Source: Pseudomonadota bacterium
Lineage (GTDB): Bacteria > Pseudomonadota > Gammaproteobacteria > Burkholderiales > Burkholderiaceae_C
NCBI GenBank assembly: GCA_023390985.1
Contig: JAEWBU010000112.1
Coordinates: forward strand, 1 to 11,265
DNA length: 11,265 nt
Direction of reading: 5' to 3'
The position numbers were made by a program, and so were the translations under genes. The notes below the pieces were generated by a model. That model was not told where the DNA came from. It was given only the letters and a program-made list of their open reading frames with translations, and ran no database searches. This document shows positions 1-6,751 of this stretch, piece by piece (position 1 is the first letter of the stretch; each line of letters begins with the position of its first letter).

Positions 1-1227
1 GCCCGCATCGGTGCGCAGGCCGGCCGGCAGCCCGGGGCCGTGGTCGTCGACGCCGAGGCTCCAGCCCCGCGCGTCTTCCGTCGCGATCAGCGTCACGCTG
101 CCTTCCGGGACGTAGGCGAGCGCATTGGCCAGCAGGTTGCTCACCGCCTCGCGCAGCAGCTCGGCATCGCCCCAGGCGCGCTGCGGTGCCGCCTCGACGC
201 CGAGGTCCAGGCCCTTGGCGCGCGCCATCGGCAGGAACTGGCGCGCGACGCCGGCGGGCAGCTCGCCCAGGTCGAACCAGGCGGGCTGCAGGTCGGCGGT
301 GTCGCTGCGGGCCAGCGCCAGCAACTGGTTGGTGCTGCGCACCGCGCGCTGGAGTTCGTGCGAAAGCGCCTCGAGCGTGGCGTGCACCTGCGCGGGCTCG
401 GCTTCGCGCAAGGCGAAGTCCACCTGCATGCGCAGCGTGGTCAGGTGCGTGCGCAGCTGGTGGGAGGCGTCGTCCAGGAAGCTGCGCTGCCGCGAGGCCA
501 GTTCGCTCGCGCGCCGCACGTGCTGGTTCATCGCTTCGGCCAGCGGCCGCACGTCCGCGGGAAGGCCCTCGGCCGGCAACGGCGCCAGCACGCCCGGCTT
601 GCGTTCGGCGAGCTCGCGCGACACGGAGGCGATGGGCCGCAGGACGAACACCACCGCGCCGACCGCCAGGCCGATCGCCAGCAGCAGGAACGCGAAGTTG
701 GACACGAAGGCCCGCTGCAGGAACACGCGGCGGAAATCGTCGCGGGATTGCGTGCTCTCCGCCACCTGGATCACCACGCCGCTCGACTCCGACCCGGCCG
801 CGGGACGCTCGAGCTCGCGCGTGTAGGCCACCACGCGCACCGGCGCGCCGAAGTAGCTGCCGTCGTAGAACTGGGGCACGCCGGCGCGCAGGGGTTGCGG
901 CGGCGCGGGCAGGTCGGCGCTGCCCAGCTCCACCAGGCCGTCGGCCGAAGCCACGCGGTAGTGCACCGGGCCGCTGGCGCTGAGCTCGAAGAACTCGAAC
1001 AGGCGGTAGGGCAGTTCCACCGCCAGCCCGCCGGCTTCGGTGGACACGCTCGCATCGATGGCCTTGAGCGCGCCGAGCAGCGAGCGGTCGTAGGCGGTGT
1101 CCGCGGCGCGCCGCACGTCGTGCGCGCGCACCTGCATCTCCGCCACCGAGAGCACCAGCAGCGCCGGCACCAGCAGCAGCAGCAGCGCGTGCGCCAGCCG
1201 CAGTTGCCTAAGCCGCTTCCAGCGCAT
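1..1227 (-). CDS. TctE-type sensor histidine kinase, C-terminus cut by window edge
   Basis: Inner-membrane sensor kinase that should phosphorylate the response regulator encoded just upstream. The 409 visible codons show: a basic N-terminus; TM1 at about residues 12-29 (containing five consecutive Leu); a periplasmic domain at about 30-170 like the two-component sensor N-terminal domain of TctE kinases; TM2 at about 174-197; a HisKA helix with phospho-acceptor H256 in SHQLRTHLTTLR; an N-box with N364 and N368; and the G1 box DDHGPG at 394-399. The G2 box and final residues lie beyond position 1. The ATG at 1227-1225 is chosen because it opens the frame and overlaps the regulator's end by 20 bp, so translation is probably coupled. 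I see no Shine-Dalgarno of its own. The residue five after the active His is His instead of the usual Pro. Family and role are secure; the signal sensed is unknown. Confidence 0.93.
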   Translation of the reverse strand, partial: MRWKRLRQLRLAHALLLLLVPALLVLSVAEMQVRAHDVRRAADTAYDRSLLGALKAIDASVSTEAGGLAVELPYRLFEFFELSASGPVHYRVASADGLVELGSADLPAPPQPLRAGVPQFYDGSYFGAPVRVVAYTRELERPAAGSESSGVVIQVAESTQSRDDFRRVFLQRAFVSNFAFLLLAIGLAVGAVVFVLRPIASVSRELAERKPGVLAPLPAEGLPADVRPLAEAMNQHVRRASELASRQRSFLDDASHQLRTHLTTLRMQVDFALREAEPAQVHATLEALSHELQRAVRSTNQLLALARSDTADLQPAWFDLGELPAGVARQFLPMARAKGLDLGVEAAPQRAWGDAELLREAVSNLLANALAYVPEGSVTLIATEDARGWSLGVDDHGPGLPAGLRTDAG

Positions 1228-1873
1228 AGCCGAGGCCGCGGTAGGTGGCGATGCGCAGTCCGGTGCCGTCCACGCGCTTGCGCAGCCGGTGCACGATCAC
1301 CTCCACGGCTTCCGGGTGGATGTCCTTCTCGTCGGAGACGATGCGCTCCAGGATCTGCTGCTTGGACATCGGCTCGCCCGCGTGCTGCAGCAGCACCAGC
1401 AGGACGGCCGATTCGCGCGGGGTGAGGGCCAGCGGCTGGCCGGCCAGGGCGAACCGCTGCGTGGCCAGGTCGTAGGACAGCGGGCCGCATGCCATCCGCG
1501 CCGCCGCCGCGCCGCGCGCCCGCCGCAGCAGCGCATGCAGCCGCGCCTGCAGTTCCTCCAGCTCGAAGGGCTTGGCCAGGAAATCGTCGGCGCCGAGGTG
1601 GAACGACCGCACCTTCTCGGCCAACCCGTCGCGCGCCGTGAGCACCAGCGTGGGCACGCGGCTGTCGTGGCGGCGGATCTCCTGCAGCACCTCCTGGCCG
1701 TCGCGGTCGGGCAGGCCCAGGTCCAGCACGATCACGTCGTGCGCGCCCTGGGCCGCGGCGGCGATGGCCGTGCGGCCGCTGTCCACCCAGTCCACGATGA
1801 TTCCGGCGCGCTCCAGCACCTTGCTGAGCCAGGTGCCGAGGCTGTGTTCGTCTTCGACGAGGAGGATGCGCAT
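1208..1873 (-). CDS. OmpR/TctD-family DNA-binding response regulator
   Basis: A 221-residue cytoplasmic regulator with an N-terminal receiver domain (about 1-115) and a C-terminal winged-helix DNA-binding domain (about 128-221). Receiver landmarks are all present: acidic pocket E7/D8, phospho-acceptor D51 in VLDLGLPD, T79, and K101 in AKPF. The winged helix carries the family pattern LTPRESAVLLVLL and ends with TYRGLGYAL. It follows the Bug binding-protein gene by 46 bp and overlaps the kinase gene, so the three form one operon. The ATG at 1873 has only a distant purine-rich stretch (GGAGGTG, 17 nt upstream, inside a hairpin), so its translation may depend on coupling or RNA structure. By analogy with TctD and BctD it probably controls genes for uptake of a carboxylate. 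Its likely own-operon site is the direct repeat at 2951-2970. Confidence 0.95.
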   Translation of the reverse strand: MRILLVEDEHSLGTWLSKVLERAGIIVDWVDSGRTAIAAAAQGAHDVIVLDLGLPDRDGQEVLQEIRRHDSRVPTLVLTARDGLAEKVRSFHLGADDFLAKPFELEELQARLHALLRRARGAAAARMACGPLSYDLATQRFALAGQPLALTPRESAVLLVLLQHAGEPMSKQQILERIVSDEKDIHPEAVEVIVHRLRKRVDGTGLRIATYRGLGYALEAA

Positions 1874-1889
1874 CTTGGGCGGGTTGGCG

Positions 1890-1918
1890 GCACCTCCGCG
1901 CCGAAGGGGTGGAGGTGC
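1890..1918 (-). repeat. Hairpin between bug gene and response regulator
   Basis: A perfect 8-bp inverted repeat, GCACCTCC (1890-1897) and GGAGGTGC (1911-1918), has a 13-nt loop and begins one base after the bug stop codon on the minus strand. No T-run follows, so it is a poor intrinsic terminator. It could slow read-through, protect the 3' end of the bug message, or hide the GGAGGTG stretch upstream of the regulator start. The repeat is directly visible; the function is inference. Confidence 0.5.
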
Positions 1919-1919
1919 G

Positions 1920-2897
1920 TTACTCGGCCTTGATTCTGGCCTTTTCGACGACCTGCTTCCAACGCTTCTGTTCGGCGGCGATGAACTGCGCGAACTGCGC
2001 GGGCGTATTGCCCACCGACTCGGCGGCGTCGTGGTGCAGCCGCTCCAGCGCGGAGGAGGACTTCATCGCCTTCTGCGTTTCCGCGGCCAGGCGCTCGATG
2101 TTGCCCTGGGCCATCGAGGCGGGCGCGAGCATGCCGTACCACTGCGTCATCTCGAAGCCCGGGAAGCCCTGTTCCGCGACCGTCGGCACGTCGGGCAGCT
2201 GGGGCAGGCGGGCGGCCGAACCGGTGGCGATGCAACGCAGCTTTCCGGCCTTGATGTGCTGCAGGATGGCCGAGGCGCCGACCGATGCGGCCTCCAGGCG
2301 GCCGGCCAGCAGGTCGGTGAGCTGCGGGCCCGTGCCCTTGTACGGGACGTGGGTGATGGCGAGGTCGGCCGTCGTCTTGAGGTATTCCATCGCCAGGTGG
2401 CCGGCGCTGCCGTTGCCGGCCGAGCCGTAGTTCAGCGCGCCCGGCTTGGACTTCACCAGCGCGATGAACTCCTTGAGGTCCTTGGCCGGCACGCCGGGAT
2501 TCACGACATAGAGGCTGGGCACCTTGGCCAGCAGGCTCACCGGCTTGAAGTCCTTGTTCGCGTCGTACGGCAGCTTCTCGAACATGTACGGGTTCACCGC
2601 CAGCGTGCCGATGTGGCCCAGCACGATGGTGTGCTGGTCGTCCGCGCGCGCCACCTCGGACATCGCGATGTTGCCGGCCGCGCCGGGCTTGTTGTCCACG
2701 TACACGTTCTGGCCGATGCTCTTGGACAGCTCGCCGGCCGCGGCGCGCGCGATGATCTCGGAGCTCCCGCCCGGGGCGAAGGGCACGACGAAGCGGATCG
2801 GCTTGGAAGGCCAGGCCTGCGCGAGGCCCGGCAGGGGCAGCAGGCCCGCGATGCCGGCTCCGGCGCCGGCGATGAAGAGTCGTCTGGTGGTTTGCAT
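1920..2897 (-). CDS. Bug/TctC-family periplasmic solute-binding protein
   Basis: A 325-residue exported binding protein of the tripartite tricarboxylate (TctC/Bug) family. The N-terminus has a twin-arginine-like signal (TRRLFIAGAGAG, residues 4-15) with likely cleavage after A28 (GLAQA). The mature part starts with the family signature WPSKPIRFVVPFAPGG, then SSEIIAR (a Glu where many Bug proteins have Asp) and VDNKPGAAGNIA near 67-78. I chose the ATG at 2897 over an in-frame ATG at 2945 because AGGAGA lies 5 nt upstream (2903-2908) and the signal peptide starts there. No TctA or TctB membrane genes are in the window. Its position as first gene of an operon with a TctD/TctE pair suggests it may deliver ligand to the kinase rather than, or besides, feeding a transporter. 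The ligand cannot be told from sequence. Confidence 0.95.
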   Translation of the reverse strand: MQTTRRLFIAGAGAGIAGLLPLPGLAQAWPSKPIRFVVPFAPGGSSEIIARAAAGELSKSIGQNVYVDNKPGAAGNIAMSEVARADDQHTIVLGHIGTLAVNPYMFEKLPYDANKDFKPVSLLAKVPSLYVVNPGVPAKDLKEFIALVKSKPGALNYGSAGNGSAGHLAMEYLKTTADLAITHVPYKGTGPQLTDLLAGRLEAASVGASAILQHIKAGKLRCIATGSAARLPQLPDVPTVAEQGFPGFEMTQWYGMLAPASMAQGNIERLAAETQKAMKSSSALERLHHDAAESVGNTPAQFAQFIAAEQKRWKQVVEKARIKAE

Positions 2898-2935
2898 GCG
2901 TGTCTCCTGTTCCCGCTGGACGCGGGCGCGGCGGG

Positions 2936-2944
2936 ACACTAGCA
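2936..2944 (-). promoter_or_regulatory. Candidate extended -10 of the bug-regulator-kinase operon
   Basis: Read on the minus strand the bases are TGCTAGTGT, i.e. a TG-N extension before a TAGTGT -10-like hexamer, 38 bp upstream of the bug ATG. There is no recognisable -35. The spot where it should lie is occupied by the direct repeat at 2951-2970, which fits an activator-dependent promoter. Prediction only. Confidence 0.4.
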
Positions 2945-2950
2945 AGCGCG

Positions 2951-2970
2951 GGCTTTCAGGCGGCTTTCAG
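2951..2970 (-). promoter_or_regulatory. 11-bp-spaced direct repeat, candidate response-regulator site
   Basis: GGCTTTCAG occurs at 2951-2959 and again at 2962-2970, exactly one helical turn apart (CTGAAAGCC on the minus strand). OmpR-family dimers usually bind tandem direct repeats with 10-11 bp period, and this lies just upstream of the candidate -10 of the operon that encodes such a regulator. The repeat is seen directly; binding by this regulator is inferred. It could equally affect the divergent gene at 3008. Confidence 0.45.
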
Positions 2971-2971
2971 T

Positions 2972-3001
2972 CCGGCCGGCAGGCGTTCGGCCGGGGACAA
3001 T
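2972..3001 (+). promoter_or_regulatory. Candidate promoter region of the UPF0126 gene with inverted repeat
   Basis: A -10-like hexamer GACAAT (2996-3001) ends 6 nt before the ATG at 3008, which would put the transcription start at the start codon and give a leaderless message. Just upstream is an inverted repeat CCGGCCG (2972-2978) / CGGCCGG (2988-2994). No good -35 is visible. Weak, sequence-only prediction. Confidence 0.3.
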
Positions 3002-3007
3002 CGCGCC

Positions 3008-3652
3008 ATGTCGAACGGACCCTTGTTCTCGCTGCTGCTCACCGCCGTCGAGGCCTGCGCCACCCTTGCCTTCGCCCTGTCCGGCCTGCTGGCGGCTGCC
3101 CGCAAGCAGCTGGATGCCGTCGGTGTCTGCCTCGTCGCCGGGCTCGCGGCCTTCGGCGGCGGCACGCTGCGCGACGTGCTGCTCGACCGCCGGCCGTTCT
3201 TCTGGGTCTCGCACTCCGAATGGCTGTGGGTGTTGCTCGCGCTGTGCATCGCGGCGATGGCGTTCCTGCGCGCGCGCCACTTCGCGCCGACGGAAAGAGC
3301 GATGCAGTGGCCCGACGCGCTCGGCCTGGGCCTCTTCAGCGCCACCGGCACGCAGCTGTCGCTGGCGCAGGACCTGCCGGGCATCGTGGCGGTGCTGATG
3401 GGCGTCATCACCGCCACCTTCGGCGGCGTGCTGCGCGACATCGTGGTCAACGAGATCCCGACGGCGCTGCGGGACCACCGTCCTTACGCGGTGTGCGCCT
3501 TCGTGGGCGGCTGGGTGCTGGTGATCGCGCAGCACCTGGGCGTGCCGCCCGGCGTGGGATTGGTGCTGGGCGCCGCCTGCGCCACCGGGCTGCGCGTGCT
3601 GGCGCTCGTCACCGGCTACACGCTGCCGCGCTGGTCGTCGGGCGCGAACTGA
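3008..3652 (+). CDS. UPF0126/TRIC-type inner-membrane protein (glycine transporter family)
   Basis: A 214-residue, very hydrophobic protein of about seven membrane segments. It shows the internal duplication typical of the UPF0126 (YadS/YicG-like) family: AFGGGTLRDVLL at about 48-59 and TFGGVLRDIVVNEIP at about 137-151, each preceded by a glycine- and alanine-rich membrane helix. The bacterial family is related to trimeric intracellular cation channels, and members have been linked to glycine transport by mutant fitness data, hence the usual name; substrate here is not proven. The ATG at 3008 is chosen because the preceding in-frame sequence is promoter-like and low in hydrophobicity; the only purine stretch (GGGGA) sits about 10 nt upstream. 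It diverges from the bug gene (110 bp apart) and is followed 41 bp later by a betaine-type transporter gene on the same strand, so co-transcription is possible. Confidence 0.92.
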   Translation: MSNGPLFSLLLTAVEACATLAFALSGLLAAARKQLDAVGVCLVAGLAAFGGGTLRDVLLDRRPFFWVSHSEWLWVLLALCIAAMAFLRARHFAPTERAMQWPDALGLGLFSATGTQLSLAQDLPGIVAVLMGVITATFGGVLRDIVVNEIPTALRDHRPYAVCAFVGGWVLVIAQHLGVPPGVGLVLGAACATGLRVLALVTGYTLPRWSSGAN

Positions 3653-3693
3653 AGCGCGGGAGTAGCATGGGCCGAAGCTGAGGAGACCACCCC

Positions 3694-5208
3694 TTGCCGA
3701 ACTTCCGCCTCCTGCTCCCGGTGATCGCGATGGTCCTTGCGGCCTTCGCCGGCGCGGCGGACGCCGCCGAGCGCGTGGTGGTGGGATCCAAGCGCTTCAC
3801 CGAGAGCTACATCCTCGGCGAGATCATCGCCCGCACCGCGCAGCGGGCGGGCGCGCAGGCCGACCACCGGCCGGGCCTGGGCAGCACCGCCGTCGTGCTG
3901 GAGGCGCTCAAGCTCGGTTCCATCGACGTCTATCCCGAATACATCGGCACGATCGAGACGGAGATCCTCAAGCTGCCGCCCGGCAGCAGCGCGGAGACGA
4001 TCCGGCGCGAACTGCGCAAGGCCGGGCTGGCGTACGCGGTGCCGCTGGGTTTCTCGAACGGCTACGCGCTCGCGACGACGGAGCGCGTGGCGCGCGATCG
4101 GTCGCTGCGGAGCGTCGGCGACCTGCGGGCCCATCCCGAGCTGCGGATCGCCTTGTCGCAAGAGTTCATCGGCCGGGCGGACGGCTGGCCCGGCCTGTCC
4201 CGGCGCTACCGCCTGCCGCACAAGCCCACCGGCATCGACCACGGCATCGCGTACGACGCGCTGGCCTCCGGCCGCATCGCGGTGACGGACATCTACACGA
4301 CCGATGCCAGGATCGCCGAACTGGGCCTGGCCGTGCTGGAGGACGACGCGCACTACTTCCCCAGCTACGACGCCGTGCTGCTCTACCGGATCGACCTGCC
4401 CCGGCGCGCGCCGCAGGCATGGCGGGCGATCAGCGCGCTCGAAGGCCGCATCGACACGAACCGGATGATCCGCATGAACGGCGAGGCGGAACTGCGCGGA
4501 CGTTCGTTCGCGGCCATCGCCGAGGACTTCGTGGAGGGCCGGTCGGCCCCGCCCGCCGAAGCGAAGGCGCGATCGAGCGGCGGGCTGTGGAGCCGGCTCT
4601 TCAGCGACGACCTGGGCCGGCTGACGCGCCAGCACATCGGCCTGGTGGCGGCGTCCGTGGCGATCGCCGTGCTGCTGGGCGTGCCGCTGGGCGCCGCGGC
4701 GGCCGCGAGCAAGCCGCTGGGGCAGCCGATCATGGCCGCGGTGGGGGTGCTGCAGACGATCCCGTCGCTCGCCCTGCTCGCCGCGTTGATCCCATTGCTC
4801 GGTCGCATCGGGACGTTCCCGGCCATCGTGGCGCTGTCGCTCTACGCGTTGCTGCCCATCGTGCGCAACACGGCGCTCGGGCTCGACCAGGTCCCGGCGG
4901 GACTGAAGCAGGCCGGCCTGGCGCTGGGGTTGACCGCGCCGCAGCGCTGGCGCTACGTGGACTTTCCGCTGGCGATCCCCGCCATCCTCGCGGGGATCAA
5001 AACGGCGGCCATCCTGTCGGTCGGCACGGCGACCATCGCCGCGTTCATCGGCGCCGGCGGCTACGGCGAGCGCATCGCGCAAGGCCTGGCGCTCAACGAC
5101 GGCACGGCCTTGCTGGCCGGCGCCATCCCCGCGGCGGCGCTGGCGCTGCTGACGCAACTGGTCTTCGAGCTCCTGGAGCGGTGGGCCGTGCGGCGGGGAG
5201 GGAGCTGA
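3694..5208 (+). CDS. Fused glycine betaine/choline-type ABC substrate-binding protein and permease
   Basis: A 504-residue fusion. After a signal sequence (about 1-25) comes an OpuAC-type binding domain (about 26-285) with family landmarks GSKRFTESYILGEI (31-44), YPEYIGT (80-86), GFSNGYALA (119-127), TDIYTTDARI (198-207) and FPSYDAVLLYR (222-232). A linker leads to a membrane domain (about 312-500) with the cytoplasmic ABC coupling loop near GLKQAGLALGLTAPQRW (403-419). The order places the binding domain before the permease. The start is TTG at 3694: AGGAG lies at 3681-3685 with 8-nt spacing, and an in-frame stop lies between it and the nearest upstream ATG. It probably imports a quaternary ammonium osmolyte or related amine. 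No ATPase gene is next to it: upstream is the UPF0126 gene and downstream a convergent efflux gene, so the energising subunit must be encoded elsewhere. Confidence 0.93.
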   Translation: MPNFRLLLPVIAMVLAAFAGAADAAERVVVGSKRFTESYILGEIIARTAQRAGAQADHRPGLGSTAVVLEALKLGSIDVYPEYIGTIETEILKLPPGSSAETIRRELRKAGLAYAVPLGFSNGYALATTERVARDRSLRSVGDLRAHPELRIALSQEFIGRADGWPGLSRRYRLPHKPTGIDHGIAYDALASGRIAVTDIYTTDARIAELGLAVLEDDAHYFPSYDAVLLYRIDLPRRAPQAWRAISALEGRIDTNRMIRMNGEAELRGRSFAAIAEDFVEGRSAPPAEAKARSSGGLWSRLFSDDLGRLTRQHIGLVAASVAIAVLLGVPLGAAAAASKPLGQPIMAAVGVLQTIPSLALLAALIPLLGRIGTFPAIVALSLYALLPIVRNTALGLDQVPAGLKQAGLALGLTAPQRWRYVDFPLAIPAILAGIKTAAILSVGTATIAAFIGAGGYGERIAQGLALNDGTALLAGAIPAAALALLTQLVFELLERWAVRRGGS

Positions 5209-5214
5209 TCCACT

Positions 5215-6654
5215 TCACGAGGGCCGCGCCGACCCGTGACGCAATCGCAGCGTGCTGAACGCAGCCGCCACTCCCGCCAGCACGGCCGCCACCGCGAGCG
5301 CGATGACCGGCCCGCGGCCGTCCTGGACGCCCGCCAGGCCGAAGATGACGCCCACCATCACCGCGCCGACCGACTGGCCCGTGAGGCGCGCGGAACCCAG
5401 CATGCCGCTGGCCGCGCCCGCGCGCGTGATGGGAGCGCTGGTGATGATGGTGTGGTTGTTGGGCGACTGGAACAGCCCGAACCCCGCGCCGCACAGCACC
5501 AGCCGCCACGCCATGTCCAGCGCCGAGGGATGCGCCGGCAACGCGGCCAGCGCCGCCAGGCCCAGCGCCATCGAACCGAGCCCGATGCCGCCCAGCAATC
5601 CGCCCGGATGCCGCGAGATGAGCCGACCCGCGACCGGCGCCAGGCACACGGTGGCCAGGGGCCACACGGTCATCACGAGGCCGGCCTGGAGGTGGGTGCG
5701 GCCCTGGCTCTCGAGCAGCAGGAAGGGCAGGGAGACGAAGGCGAGCGTCTGCGCCGCGAAAGCCGTGACCGAGGTGCACATCGACAGCGCGAACACCGGG
5801 ATGCGCAGCAGGTCCACCGGGAACAGGGGACGAGGCTGGTCGAGCTGCCGGCGCACGTAGAAGAGGCCGACACCGAGTCCGGCCGCCAGCAGCAGAATCC
5901 CGGCGGTGGCGGGCACCGGGGCGCGTTCGGTGCCGGCCCGCGCGCCGATGGCGTCGGCCCCGAGGAACACCAGCGAGAACATCAGGATGTTGAGGCCCGC
6001 GTCGGCCAGCCGCAGCGGGCCGGACGCGTGCCGCGGGCTGTGCGGCAACGACCGCCGGCCCAGCCAGAGCACCAGCAGGCCGAGCGGAAGGTTGACCGCG
6101 AACAGCCACTGCCAGGACGCGACCGACAGCACCGCCGCCGCGACGGTGGGACCGGCCACCGACGAGGTGGCCACCACCACGGAGTTGAGCGCGATGCCGC
6201 GACCGAGCATGGAGGCGGGGTAGATCAACCGCACCAGCGCGGAATTGACGGCCATCATCCCGGCCGCGCCGACCCCCTGGACGGCGCGCGCCGCCGCGAG
6301 CATCGGCAGGTTGGTCGCGGCGATGCAGGCGAGCGAGGAGACCGTGAAGAGCCCCAGGCCCCAGAGGTAGACGCGGCGATAGCCGAGCCGCTCGCCGAGG
6401 CTGGCGAATGGCAGCAGCAGGCCCAGGGTGGCGAGCTGGTAGGCCGTCACCACCCACACCGACGCCGAAGCGGATGCGCCCAGGTCACGCGTGATGTCGG
6501 GGAGGGCCAGGTTGACGATGCTGCCGTCGATCACCGATACGGCAATGCCCAGCAGGCTGGCCGCTATGGCCCAGTAGCGATCGGGAACCGGCAGCCCGTC
6601 GGGCGCGGTGGGCGAGGGTGTCGAAGCTTCCCCTGCGCTGTTGTCTTGGCTCAC
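5215..6654 (-). CDS. DHA2-type major facilitator superfamily efflux transporter
   Basis: A 479-residue drug:H+ antiporter-like protein of the EmrB/QacA (14-helix) group. Landmarks: IDGSIVNLALPDI (42-54, motif D1), GERLGYRR (87-94, motif A loop), ARAVQGVGAAGM (122-133, motif B with Arg), a GP pair at 168-169 in the position of antiporter motif C, and WQWLFAVNLPLG (181-192). The start is GTG at 6654: an in-frame stop lies four codons upstream and there is no other plausible start until well inside the first domain. No Shine-Dalgarno is visible, but a TAGACT hexamer lies 6 nt upstream, so the message may be leaderless. Its end is 6 bp from the end of the convergent ABC gene. Substrate unknown; no local regulator of TetR or MarR type is present. 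Confidence 0.92.
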   Translation of the reverse strand: MSQDNSAGEASTPSPTAPDGLPVPDRYWAIAASLLGIAVSVIDGSIVNLALPDITRDLGASASASVWVVTAYQLATLGLLLPFASLGERLGYRRVYLWGLGLFTVSSLACIAATNLPMLAAARAVQGVGAAGMMAVNSALVRLIYPASMLGRGIALNSVVVATSSVAGPTVAAAVLSVASWQWLFAVNLPLGLLVLWLGRRSLPHSPRHASGPLRLADAGLNILMFSLVFLGADAIGARAGTERAPVPATAGILLLAAGLGVGLFYVRRQLDQPRPLFPVDLLRIPVFALSMCTSVTAFAAQTLAFVSLPFLLLESQGRTHLQAGLVMTVWPLATVCLAPVAGRLISRHPGGLLGGIGLGSMALGLAALAALPAHPSALDMAWRLVLCGAGFGLFQSPNNHTIITSAPITRAGAASGMLGSARLTGQSVGAVMVGVIFGLAGVQDGRGPVIALAVAAVLAGVAAAFSTLRLRHGSARPS

Positions 6655-6660
6655 CGCAGG

Positions 6661-6666
6661 AGTCTA
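6661..6666 (-). promoter_or_regulatory. Candidate -10 hexamer of the MFS gene (leaderless)
   Basis: Minus-strand TAGACT ends 6 nt before the GTG start. That spacing puts the expected transcription start at or next to the start codon and would explain the missing ribosome binding site. No convincing -35 is seen. The rest of the 97-bp divergent gap (6655-6751) shows no other clear signal. Confidence 0.25.
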
Positions 6667-6751
6667 CGTCGGTGCGCAGGCCTGGCTCCATCGGGCTACT
6701 GCGAGGCGGAAGAGTTCGGCCAGTGCCCAGAATCGGTGCACGGAGGTTCGT

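Noticed and set aside
1164..1188. Run of CAG trinucleotides as a possible unstable repeat.
   Set aside because: It is simply the antisense of consecutive CTG Leu codons in the kinase's first membrane helix and is short and interrupted.
40..1425. Long plus-strand open frame antisense to the sensor kinase and regulator.
   Set aside because: GC-rich codon bias on one strand leaves the opposite strand free of stops. The translation is Arg/Ala/Gln/His-rich with no recognisable domain, while the minus strand encodes clear kinase and regulator motifs.
2898..2945. Upstream ATG extending the first bug protein by 16 residues.
   Set aside because: The extension is highly charged and would bury the signal peptide, while the ATG at 2897 has an ideal ribosome site 5 nt upstream that the longer form would translate through.
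3616..5157. Minus-strand open frame of more than 500 codons under the ABC transporter gene.
   Set aside because: Low-complexity Arg/Gly/Gln/Asp composition without motifs; the plus strand shows full binding-protein and permease signatures.
6608..6751. N-terminal extension of the 62-codon ORF to an upstream ATG.
   Set aside because: It would overlap the start of the divergent MFS gene and has no ribosome site; the internal ATG has a strong one.
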